46,584 nucleotides of DNA, taken from positions 1 through 46,584 of the forward strand of contig NZ_QKMF01000026.1 in the NCBI RefSeq assembly GCF_003208435.1. The letters are read 5' to 3'. Within the stretch, counting starts at the first letter, position 1, and the number at the start of each line of letters is the position of its first letter. Origin of the DNA: Pelagimonas varians (GTDB lineage: Bacteria > Pseudomonadota > Alphaproteobacteria > Rhodobacterales > Rhodobacteraceae). The notes beneath the pieces are model-generated. The model saw only the letters and a list, made by a program, of their open reading frames with translations. It made no database searches and was not told the DNA's origin. A program made the translations under genes and the position numbers. Positions 34,842 to 42,339 of this stretch are shown piece by piece.

Positions 34842-35872
34842 GCCGGGGTGGTCTCGGGCTGTTCCGCGTCATCAAGGACCCAGGTACAGGCCTCTGTGCT
34901 GATGCTCAGCTCAACGCTGTCCCCCGTGCGGCATGGAGACCTGCCGTGGGTTTCAACCAGCAGCGGTCCGGCCGGGCAGTCCAGCTCAAGCCGTTGCAGA
35001 TTGCCCAGAAAACTGATGCTTTGCACGGTGGCCACGCCATTTTCAGCTGGCTTTATCGCGATCTGCTCGGGGCGAATACAGGCGATATAGGCCTTTTTAT
35101 CAGCTGGATAGGTCGCCAGAAGGTCCGGAAAGTGCCGCGCCACCTCTTCGGTTGCCAGAAGGTTGCTGCTTCCCATGAACTCCGCCACAAAACGCGTTGC
35201 AGGTCGGTGGTACAGATCTTCGGGCGTGCCGGCCTGCACCACGATACCGTGGTTCATACAGATAATCTTGTCGGCAAGCGCCAGAGCCTCTTCTTGGTCA
35301 TGGGTCACCATGAGCGTAGGAATCTCCAGCGAGCGCTGCACCTGCCTGATTTCGTCGCGCAATGTCGCACGGACTTTGGCGTCCAAGGCCGATAGCGGTT
35401 CGTCCAACAGCAAGACCCGTGGATCAACAGCAATCGCCCGCGCCAATGCAATCCGCTGCTGCTGGCCGCCGGACAGTTGGCCTGGCAGTTTGTCGGCCAT
35501 TTTCGGTAGCTTCACGAGTTCCAAAAGCTCGGTCACACGTGCCGCGATTTCCTTTGCGGAAATACCGCGAATTTTCAACCCGTACCCGATATTCTCGGCC
35601 ACACTCATGTTTGGGAATAGGGAATAGGATTGGAAAACAATGCCAAAGTCGCGTTTGCGGGCGGGCAGGTCGGACAGGGTTGCCCCCTCTAGCGTGATTT
35701 CTCCGCCATCCAGGTCGGTCAGCCCCGCGATCAGCCGCAGCAGGGTGGTCTTGCCGCATCCAGACGGGCCAAGCAGGCAGACAAATTCGCCCTTCTCGAT
35801 CTCGATGGATACGCGATCGAGCGCAGTAAAAGTGCCGTAGGTTTTGGTGGCATCACGGACGGTCAGATACAT
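34838..35872 (-). CDS. ABC importer ATPase (PotA/FbpC class)
   Basis: A 344-residue ATPase from ATG 35872 (MYLTVRDATKTYG); the frame reaches TTG 35914 but the shorter form has the normal start. Walker A is GPSGCGKTT, the Q-loop FGIVFQSYSLFPN, the signature LSGGQQQR, Walker B VLLLDEPLSALD and the switch MVTHDQEEAL; all are intact. The C-terminal TOBE-like domain (IACIRPEQIAI onward) is about 90 residues. It drives the two-domain permease, whose gene overlaps its 3' end. An 85-base gap separates it from the binding-protein gene. Confidence 0.95.
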   Translation of the reverse strand: MYLTVRDATKTYGTFTALDRVSIEIEKGEFVCLLGPSGCGKTTLLRLIAGLTDLDGGEITLEGATLSDLPARKRDFGIVFQSYSLFPNMSVAENIGYGLKIRGISAKEIAARVTELLELVKLPKMADKLPGQLSGGQQQRIALARAIAVDPRVLLLDEPLSALDAKVRATLRDEIRQVQRSLEIPTLMVTHDQEEALALADKIICMNHGIVVQAGTPEDLYHRPATRFVAEFMGSSNLLATEEVARHFPDLLATYPADKKAYIACIRPEQIAIKPAENGVATVQSISFLGNLQRLELDCPAGPLLVETHGRSPCRTGDSVELSISTEACTWVLDDAEQPETTPA

Positions 35873-35957
35873 TGGAGATGTGCTTTCCTTGGCCTGAGGG
35901 TGGTCCACGACCAAACTTAAAAGTAACGGGACGACCTTGGCCGCCCCGCTGTTTGGC

Positions 35958-36965
35958 TCAGCGGCCGAACTTTTCTTTCCACAGTGCTTTCACCGCGGTC
36001 TGCTGGGTCGAAGCCTTCACAAAGTCCACATCCGCCAGGATTGTGGAGATGTCAGAAGGTAGGCCAGCGGCCTCTGCGGCTTTGGAAACGTCAACACCTG
36101 GTACGGTGATCAGGGCCTTATAGGTCTGGTACAACCCGATAGCTTCGTCTGACATGGTCCAATCAAGGAAAGCCTGAGCGGCCTCTTTGTTATCCGAGCT
36201 TGCCATCAGGCCCGAGGCCTCAAGCTCATAGCCAACTCCACCTTCAGGAAAGACCATCGCCAGAGGATAGCCTTCCTCAATTGATTGCATCGCGGTGAAG
36301 GCCAGCGAGATTCCGACGGTATATTCGCCGACGCGGGCTGCTTTGCACGGCTTGGATCCGGAAGATGTATACTGCGCCATGTTGGGATCAACAGCTTCGA
36401 GCTTGGCCCAGCCGGCGTCTTCGCCCATGCCTTGCAGAACCGCGTTCACATGAAGATAACCAGTGCCCGAAGAGTTCGGGTCAGGCATCACCACTTCGCC
36501 TTTGAAAGCAGGATTTTCAAGGTCCGACCAGCTTGTCGGCATTGGCAGGCCCTTTTCCTCAAGCCTTGCTGTGTTCACGCAGAAGGCCCCCATGTACCCG
36601 ATTGGCGCGAACCACTTGCCGCTTTCGTCCCGGAATGTGTCAGGCAGCACGCCAACACCCTCGGCGGCATAGGGCTCCAGCATGTCAAGGATCTGTGGGT
36701 CCATCATGGCGCTGACAGCCCAGCCCCAAATCACGTCGGCCTGTGGATTCCCGGCCTCGGCCAGCAGCCGCGCTCCGAGCTTGCCAGTTGACAGGCGCAA
36801 GACGTTGATCTCGGTGTCTGGCATGGCGGCTTGGGCAGCCTCGACATAGGCCGCAATCTCTTCTTCTTCCAATGCGGTGTAGACAGTCAGGTCATCGGCA
36901 AGGCTAGGCGCGGCAAAGCCGAGGGTGGCCATCGACAGCGCGGTGGTCTGAATCCAGGTTTTCAT
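35958..36965 (-). CDS. Periplasmic binding protein of an FbpA/AfuA/PhnS-type ABC importer
   Basis: A 335-residue protein with an AAGGAGATCA ribosome site and a signal peptide at 1-23 (LGFAAPSLA/DD). It has the family start DDLTVYTALEEEEIAAYVEA, then RLSTGKLGARLLAEAGNPQA, DVIWGWAVSAM and DPNSSGTGYLHVNAV. The Y-Y iron ligands of true ferric-binding proteins are not evident, and S(T)GKLGARLLAE with SSGTGY fits the phosphonate or sugar-phosphate binding members. The ligand is therefore probably anionic and phosphorylated. As the first gene of the importer operon it is expected to be the most strongly expressed. Confidence 0.92.
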   Translation of the reverse strand: MKTWIQTTALSMATLGFAAPSLADDLTVYTALEEEEIAAYVEAAQAAMPDTEINVLRLSTGKLGARLLAEAGNPQADVIWGWAVSAMMDPQILDMLEPYAAEGVGVLPDTFRDESGKWFAPIGYMGAFCVNTARLEEKGLPMPTSWSDLENPAFKGEVVMPDPNSSGTGYLHVNAVLQGMGEDAGWAKLEAVDPNMAQYTSSGSKPCKAARVGEYTVGISLAFTAMQSIEEGYPLAMVFPEGGVGYELEASGLMASSDNKEAAQAFLDWTMSDEAIGLYQTYKALITVPGVDVSKAAEAAGLPSDISTILADVDFVKASTQQTAVKALWKEKFGR

Positions 36966-37171
36966 AGTGATCTCCTTGTTGGTCCATATCTGTTGGCCCG
37001 GACCTATATCCGGAAGGCTGCGGGCCCTTGAATAGACCCGTTCTGATTGCCCCGCTCTTGTTGCGAGTCTGGGGTTATTTGTGTAGTCTTGCGTTTTTGT
37101 GGCATTTGTCTACGATTAATTCTCGAAGCGGGCGATCACGGCCTGCCAGAACCCGCATTTGAGGAAATTCT
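36966..37171. promoter_or_regulatory. Divergent promoter region of the importer and phosphatase genes
   Basis: 206 bases separate the two divergent starts and must carry both promoters. A short palindrome, CCGGA-CCTATA-TCCGG (36998-37013), lies 33 bases upstream of the binding-protein start and could be an operator. T-rich sequence at 37070-37110 may hold -35/-10 boxes, but I cannot fix them. Confidence 0.5.
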
Positions 37172-37984
37172 ATGCAGATGCTCACAACCCTTCCTGAAAT
37201 GGACCGGCTTACCCAGTTTGCGAACAGCCTAGCTGACGCGACTGACGTCATGGCCATGACCTTTTTCCGCAAGCCGCTGGATATTGAGGCCAAAGCGGAC
37301 GATTCGCCGGTCACGCAGGCAGACCGGGCGATCGAAGAAGAAATGCGGCGCCAGATCACCGAGGCTTTCCCATCGCATGGGATCCTTGGCGAGGAACAGG
37401 AAGCCACGCGGCTGGAGGCCTCCAGTCTGTGGGTCATTGATCCAATAGACGGCACCAAAAGCTTCCTGTCTGGCATGCCAACCTTTGGCACGCTGATCGC
37501 TTGCCTTACCGAGGGCAGGCCCGACCTGGGAGTGATTTCGATCCCACCTACTGCAGAACGCTGGGTCGGTCAGCGTGGCAAGCCAACCTTACTGAACGGC
37601 ACCCCCTGTCAGACCAGCGCGAAGACGCAGCTTGCCGATGCGATCCTGTATACCACCAGTCCGGACAGCTTTGACGCTGCGGGATTGGCACAGTTTGAGA
37701 CCCTGTCGAAACGGGCTGCTCTGAGGCGTTTTGGCGGCGATTGCTATGGCTATGGCCTGCTTGCTTCAGGTCATGTTGATCTGCTGTTAGAGATGAGCCT
37801 GCAACCCTATGACTACATGGCCCTCGTCCCGGTGATCGAAGGCGCCGGCGGCGTTATCACAGACTGGGAGGGTCGGCCGTTAACATTGAAGTCCGAGGGG
37901 AAAATCATCGCGGCCGCCAGCGCCCCGCTGCACGCAGAGGCGCTGACGGCACTGCGCAGGAACGATACAATCGGTAAGCCTTAA
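37172..37984 (+). CDS. Inositol-monophosphatase-family phosphatase (HisN-like)
   Basis: A 270-residue enzyme with a GAGGAAATT ribosome site. The Mg-binding motifs are complete: DDSPVTQADRAIEEEM, GILGEEQE (Glu), DPIDGTKSF (Asp, Asp) and LQPYDYMALVPVIEGAGGVI (the last Asp, usually in WD, here in YD). Short length and GDCYGYGLLASGHVDLLLE fit histidinol-phosphatase-type members of the family, but no his genes are near. Its place opposite an importer suggests it dephosphorylates what is taken up, or a derivative. It hydrolyses phosphate monoesters in the cytoplasm, since no signal peptide is seen. Confidence 0.92.
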   Translation: MQMLTTLPEMDRLTQFANSLADATDVMAMTFFRKPLDIEAKADDSPVTQADRAIEEEMRRQITEAFPSHGILGEEQEATRLEASSLWVIDPIDGTKSFLSGMPTFGTLIACLTEGRPDLGVISIPPTAERWVGQRGKPTLLNGTPCQTSAKTQLADAILYTTSPDSFDAAGLAQFETLSKRAALRRFGGDCYGYGLLASGHVDLLLEMSLQPYDYMALVPVIEGAGGVITDWEGRPLTLKSEGKIIAAASAPLHAEALTALRRNDTIGKP

Positions 37985-38024
37985 CCTGCACAGGCAATCG
38001 CAGGCAAAACTAGGAGGTCCGATT

Positions 38025-38183
38025 GTGCTGGATGTTCCAAAAGAAAGCGCTGCGGAGAAATATCCGATAGTTGAGGACCTCTATTTCTCGACAATATTCC
38101 CTCTAGAAAATTTGCCACCGTCATTCGCGCAACTCACGGCGAGTCCAATCCTAACTCGAACATTGCGCGGGACGTCAAACTAG
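38025..38183 (+). CDS. Short ORF with a strong ribosome site, possibly truncated gene
   Basis: A perfect AGGAGG (38012-38017) precedes GTG 38025. The frame reads MLDVPKESAAEKYPIVEDLY and so on for 52 residues, ending at TAG 38183, some 55 bases before the IS30. It begins 40 bases after the phosphatase stop. The N-terminus looks like a genuine protein start, whereas the end (LTRTLRGTSN) does not. It may be the head of a gene whose remainder was lost through insertion-sequence activity. Family unknown. Confidence 0.4.
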   Translation: MLDVPKESAAEKYPIVEDLYFSTIFPLENLPPSFAQLTASPILTRTLRGTSN

Positions 38184-38237
38184 TGTTCCGCGTCAGGCAG
38201 GAAGAACCGAAAGTGTCTGACGTCAGCGCCGATAGTT

Positions 38238-39505
38238 CGGTAATCCCCCCTAAAATTAGTGGTGATGGATTCAGCCGGTCATCGCAACACTTGCTCTAAT
38301 CTATTAGATGGTGACTGGAAGCCCAAGGTTTTTCGTGGGCGTCCATTCAAATGCCGTGCGACGTCATCCAAGTCTTTCTGAGAGTAACCCGCAAGACAGG
38401 AACCCTTTGGGAAGTATTGTCGTAGGAGACCGTTGGTATTTTCATTCGTACCGCGTTGCCATGGGCTGCTTGGATCGCAAAAATAGACATCGATGTCCGT
38501 TGCTACAGTAAATTTTTGATGTGCAGCTAACTCAGTACCCCTGTCCCAGGTCAGGCTTTGTTTGAGGTGATCGGGTAGGTTGCTCATTTGGCGGGCCAAC
38601 GCAGGAACGACGTGGTCTGTCTTCTTTCCACTTAGCTTTACGAGGATCGTAAATCGGGTCTGACGCTCCACAATTGTGGCGATATAGCTGTTTTTTGAAC
38701 CGCAAATGAGGTCTCCTTCCCAGTGTCCTGGGACAGCACGATCTTCTACGCTCGCGGGCCTTTCGCGAATGGGTATTCCATCGACGATTTGGCTTCCTGA
38801 CCCTGGCTTGTGACCTTTGGCATGTCGAAATTTGCGTTTGCTTCTAAGATGGTTACGAAGTTCTTTGCGCAACAGGCCTCGTGTTTGCACAAACAGGCTT
38901 TTGTAGATTGTCTCGTGCGACACGCGCATTCCTTCGTCGTCAGGGTACGTGAGCCTGAGCCATCCAGAGATTTGTTCAGGTGACCAGTCATCGCAAAGCC
39001 TGGCATCAACAAGATCTTTCAGCATCGGGTTCTGACCGAGCAAAAATGGCTTTGGTCGCCTTCCGCGTTGCCAAGCTGATTTGTCGGCGACGGTAGCACG
39101 ATATCGCCTCCTACCGCCGTTTTTGTTGATCTCACGACTTACCGTTGAAGGGCTGCGGCATAAGATTCCAGCAATAAACCGAATGCTATGACCATGCGCT
39201 ATTCCACGCAAGATCTCTTCGCGCTCTTCTAATCTCAGAGCTTGGGCGCGTCTTTGCCTAAACCGAGGTCGAATACCTCCATGATATTGCAAATATGAGA
39301 AAACCGTCGCCGGTGGCTTCTCGATAACGCGCGCAATACTCGCCATCGGTGTCCCGCGTTCCCACTCCTGCCAAATCACTGACTTCTTCTGTTCATCCAT
39401 CGGTAAATGTTTCCGCATCAACACAGTCCTTCAAATGTAAAGATCTACACTGTGTGTTGCGATGACCGGCTGAATCCATCCCCACTAAAAATGGGGGGAT
39501 TACCG
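38238..39505 (-). mobile_element. IS30-family element B, apparently complete
   Basis: The ends form a long inverted repeat: left CGGTAATCCCCCCTAAAATT from 38238, continuing through AGTGGTGATGGATTCAGCCG and GTCATCGCAACAC; right the complement ending CGG at 39505, with GTGTTGCGATGACCGGCTGA and ATCCATCCCC inside. About 50 bases match with few differences. One intact transposase lies between them. No clear target duplication is visible. Confidence 0.88.
38279..39424 (-). CDS. IS30-family transposase
   Basis: A 381-residue transposase of normal length for IS30. Helix-turn-helix segments are seen at LRLEEREEILRGIAHGHSIR then FIAGILCRSPSTVSREINKN. The catalytic domain has VPGHWEGDLICGS (Asp), SLTWDRGTELAAH (Asp) and SSPWQRGTNENTNGLLRQYF (Glu). 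It is about 80 residues shorter at its N-terminus than the other IS30 transposase here and diverges from it, except over the last 70 residues, which are identical. With intact gene and matching ends it is probably mobile, and it is the likely donor of the shared segment. Confidence 0.95.
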   Translation of the reverse strand: MLMRKHLPMDEQKKSVIWQEWERGTPMASIARVIEKPPATVFSYLQYHGGIRPRFRQRRAQALRLEEREEILRGIAHGHSIRFIAGILCRSPSTVSREINKNGGRRRYRATVADKSAWQRGRRPKPFLLGQNPMLKDLVDARLCDDWSPEQISGWLRLTYPDDEGMRVSHETIYKSLFVQTRGLLRKELRNHLRSKRKFRHAKGHKPGSGSQIVDGIPIRERPASVEDRAVPGHWEGDLICGSKNSYIATIVERQTRFTILVKLSGKKTDHVVPALARQMSNLPDHLKQSLTWDRGTELAAHQKFTVATDIDVYFCDPSSPWQRGTNENTNGLLRQYFPKGSCLAGYSQKDLDDVARHLNGRPRKTLGFQSPSNRLEQVLR

Positions 39506-39875
39506 CTACAGTTAAAGCCTCGCAGGCAAAGCGTTTAGAACACCTGAAAGAACCTGTCGTTTCAACAACTCCTTGATGCCAGCGGTGGTCACTCCACTTT
39601 CTTACACGGTTGAGTCACCCCGCCGAAACGCATCGTTCTGCTGGGCAATCTGTTGAACCGTTGGTGACACCAAGTGGACCTCTTACCGTGGGGTCCTGCG
39701 CAGTTGTGGCGACTTCATTGAGATAGCGACCGAAGACCGTATTCGCCAATAGGTCAGATCCCGATTGCAGGGTATTGGCGCAGCATCTGAGCTAGGTTTG
39801 ATGTTTTTCTTGCAAGCACATTGCACTGTATTTCCACCCGCGTATGCTGACCGGCGATACTGGAAAAGCACAAAT
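39506..39875. other. Intergenic between IS30 and the nuclease gene
   Basis: 370 bases without a supported gene. The frame of the downstream gene is open back to 39765 but its codons before 39876 look non-coding. A promoter for the two-gene module should lie in the last 150 bases; no box is certain. Confidence 0.45.
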
Positions 39876-41039
39876 ATGAGCAATCTGATACATTTTGACG
39901 TACCTCCCCCAAAGAGCTGGGAGCACTTTGAAGAGTTGTGCGCGGACATTTTTCAGTTCGAATGGTCCGACAAATCATTGGTGCGGCATGGTCGCTTAGG
40001 TCAGAGCCAAAACGGTGTCGATATTTATGGTCGCCATGGCGCGGTGTGGCCCATTGGGGTCCAATGTAAAAGAAAGTCGACCTGGCCTGTTGTAACGGTA
40101 AGTACGAAGGAACTAGATGAAGAAGTAGAGAAGGCAAAATCTTTCGAGCCAAAACTCAAGGAATTCATACTCGTTTCAACGGCTCAATCAGACGCTACAT
40201 TGCAAAAGCATGCCCGGTCTATTTCAGAGGAAAATCAAAAATTGGGCCTCTTTGAGGTTCATGTTCTTAGCTGGTCAGATTTGGTCAGGAAGTTAAAATT
40301 CCATGAAAGCGTAGCCAGCAAGCACTATGGGCAGTTCGCCAAGACCCCGATTTCTCCCCTGCTTGGCACTTGGACAACTAAATGCGGAAAACTGCAGGTG
40401 GATGATCGCGAGCTTCTTGTTGCAATACGTGAGCTTGCACACGATCTTGAGGATTTTCCTGAAGGGCGGTTAGTCATTCAACAGTATGAAACGGAAGCGT
40501 TACTCACTGAAATCCAAAGATTCCAGGCGATTATTCCTGCTGATCTGGAAACGAGGGAGAAAATTTCCGATCTACGGGATGATTTGCGAAAACAGCGCCG
40601 GGCAGAAAAAAGGGTGTTAACAGCGATAAACATTTTGCTGACGCATCAATCGTTTTCTGAATTGATGATTAAGGTTTGGGATGGGGCCGCGATAATTCGA
40701 GCAGTGCTCGAACTATTGTTGACTGACAAGCCAAAGCTCAACCAAACCAGCAACCTTAGATTACACCCACCAAGGGCGGTCAGCGGTGAATGGGTGACTT
40801 CCGGAATAGATCAAAGCGATGTTAAAGTGATTTTCGAGCGCCAATCCGATTTGCGAGATAGATATCCAAAGCTCAACGTAAATAGTTTGATCGAGATGTC
40901 CGATGTTGCAAAGTTTCGCTACGGCATTCCAACTATGATCAAAGGCATCCTGGAACAGATTGATAGTGGGGCAGATCTTCCTGATTTGGAAGATCGAAAG
41001 TGGCTCGATACGGAGGCTTGGACTTTCAGCTTTTCTTGA
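39876..41039 (+). CDS. PD-(D/E)XK nuclease-like protein (putative defence)
   Basis: A 387-residue protein from ATG 39876 (MSNLIHFDVPPPKSWEHFEE), with GGAAAAG upstream. Residues 10-150 look like a restriction-endonuclease/Mrr-type fold: helix SWEHFEELCADIFQ (Glu20 in FEELC), then LGQSQNGVDIYGRH (D49) and WPIGVQCKRKS (Q63-C-K65), an acidic D-x(13)-Q-x-K centre, and FILVSTAQSDATLQKHAR as the next strand and helix. The remainder is helical with a predicted coiled region (about 195-290) and no known domain. Such nucleases with variable sensor regions are common in phage-defence modules. The DUF2971 gene follows after 41 bases on the same strand. Confidence 0.75.
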   Translation: MSNLIHFDVPPPKSWEHFEELCADIFQFEWSDKSLVRHGRLGQSQNGVDIYGRHGAVWPIGVQCKRKSTWPVVTVSTKELDEEVEKAKSFEPKLKEFILVSTAQSDATLQKHARSISEENQKLGLFEVHVLSWSDLVRKLKFHESVASKHYGQFAKTPISPLLGTWTTKCGKLQVDDRELLVAIRELAHDLEDFPEGRLVIQQYETEALLTEIQRFQAIIPADLETREKISDLRDDLRKQRRAEKRVLTAINILLTHQSFSELMIKVWDGAAIIRAVLELLLTDKPKLNQTSNLRLHPPRAVSGEWVTSGIDQSDVKVIFERQSDLRDRYPKLNVNSLIEMSDVAKFRYGIPTMIKGILEQIDSGADLPDLEDRKWLDTEAWTFSFS

Positions 41040-41080
41040 AGAACGACAAAGATTTAGCGGTTAAGTGATTGAGACAGAGA

Positions 41081-41806
41081 ATGCAGGAACATCAATTCAT
41101 TAATTTCGACGCCAAGTGTGAGCTGGATCAACCAGTCTACAGAATCATGAAGCAGGAGCACGTGTTTTCGCTATTTCGCGACCGCCGGAACGCAATGAGC
41201 CGGTTCTCCAATTGGAAGGATAACTTCGAGAACTTCCTCATGAGGTGCGGACATGAGGTCGACGGTGTCAGATACGACAACACCACCCGAGAAAAGATGG
41301 TGGCACAGTGTTGGACCAAAGAAAAATACGCCGAAGCGATGTGGGGAATCTACGCCAACGACCAAGATCAGCGTTTCTTGCGCATCAGGTCTACTCCACG
41401 TCTCCTACTCAGCGCCTTATGCCAAGCCAAACCAGACAACGCTTCAGACCTTTGCCGGGTTGGTCGTGTCAAATACGAACTAACAAGCGAGATCAGGGCT
41501 TATTACGACAAGAACAAGAATGCGGATGTGAGCATGCAGCTCCTGTTTCACTCTCTTCTCAGGAAGCGCCGAGCGTTTTCCCATGAACGCGAGGTTCGAC
41601 TAATGTATTGTGCTTTGTTTGGGGCGTTGGATGAAAGAGGGCTGTTCTGGTACGACGTCGATCCCCAAACGATGATTACCCAAATCATGGCCGACCCGAA
41701 CCGAGATCGGTCAAGGTGGCGGAAAGACAAAACCGAGATCCAGAGGGAGACTGGGTTTCTTGGGGAAATCAAACGTTCGAAGATTTACGATGCGCCCGAT
41801 TGGTAA
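41081..41806 (+). CDS. DUF2971-like protein
   Basis: A 241-residue protein from ATG 41081; TTG 41069 is possible but less likely. It has the marks of DUF2971: YRIMKQEHVFSLFRDRRNAM, RFSNWKDNFENF, AQCWTKEKYAEAMWGIYAND, LRIRSTPRLLLSALC and RKRRAFSHEREVRLMY. The conserved Trp-Asp-Glu, CWT.....MW and FxHExEvR positions point to one active site, perhaps nucleotide- or ADP-ribose-related, but the activity is not known to me. DUF2971 proteins occur in defence islands. It is probably co-transcribed with the nuclease-like gene and may be its partner. Confidence 0.78.
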   Translation: MQEHQFINFDAKCELDQPVYRIMKQEHVFSLFRDRRNAMSRFSNWKDNFENFLMRCGHEVDGVRYDNTTREKMVAQCWTKEKYAEAMWGIYANDQDQRFLRIRSTPRLLLSALCQAKPDNASDLCRVGRVKYELTSEIRAYYDKNKNADVSMQLLFHSLLRKRRAFSHEREVRLMYCALFGALDERGLFWYDVDPQTMITQIMADPNRDRSRWRKDKTEIQRETGFLGEIKRSKIYDAPDW

Positions 41807-41955
41807 TCTAAGGCCGTAAGGGCCCTCAGCACCGGGTAAATAGTCAAACCACAAAAAACACAAAAACCACAGATTTCCACCAACAATCCCAACAGCTTAC
41901 CCACGAAAAATCACATTTGGAGCACCATAAGCACGGCAAGGAGCGTTGCTACCGT

Positions 41956-42061
41956 ACTGTGCTAGAACTGTGCTAGGTGCACGGCGCGGCGCTCACAACG
42001 TACTGTGCTAACAGGTAATTCTAAGGCTGTGCTAGGACTGCGCTAGGGTGAAACTGCGCTA
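41956..42061. repeat. Six copies of the 9-mer ACTG(T/C)GCTA
   Basis: Copies start at 41956, 41967, 42002, 42026 (GCTGTGCTA), 42037 and 42053, all in one orientation. Spacings are 11, 35, 24, 11 and 16 bases. Two pairs sit exactly 11 bases apart, one helical turn. They lie between the DUF2971 gene and tRNA-Phe. The pattern resembles iterons or a protein-binding array; no frame spans it. Confidence 0.75.
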
Positions 42062-42117
42062 ATCAAGTAGACGACAAAACAGTAGATTATTTAAGCTATT
42101 GTATTTGTTGTTTTAAA

Positions 42118-42192
42118 TGGTGCCCGGGGGCGGAATCGAACCACCGACACGAGGATTTTCAATCCACTGCTCTACCCCTGAGCTACCCGGGC
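42118..42192 (-). tRNA. tRNA-Phe (GAA)
   Basis: On the minus strand the gene starts GCCCGGGTAGCTCAGGGGTA and ends CCCGGGC-A-CCA. The acceptor stem pairs GCCCGGG with CCCGGGC. The anticodon loop is TTGAAAA (GAA), the T-arm has GGTTCGATTCC and the CCA end is encoded. The D-loop is compact. Unlike many tRNA genes it shows no adjoining integrase. Confidence 0.96.
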
Positions 42193-42339
42193 ATGGGTGA
42201 AGGACTGTCCTTCGGGTGAGGGGCGGTCTAAACGAGGCTTGGGGTGGTGTCTAGAGCCTTTTTGAAGAAAAATGAACTTGAGGGCGATCCTTCAGCTTTT
42301 TCCTTTCGGAACACCAATTTGGCAGTTAGATGATGTCTC

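Noticed and set aside
41956-42061. Repeat array as a CRISPR
   Set aside because: Units are only 9 bases, and the spacers are 2-26 bases and irregular.
42118-42192. tRNA-Phe as the attachment site of the nuclease module
   Set aside because: No copy of the tRNA end is seen upstream of the module and no integrase lies between; it cannot be supported from the window.
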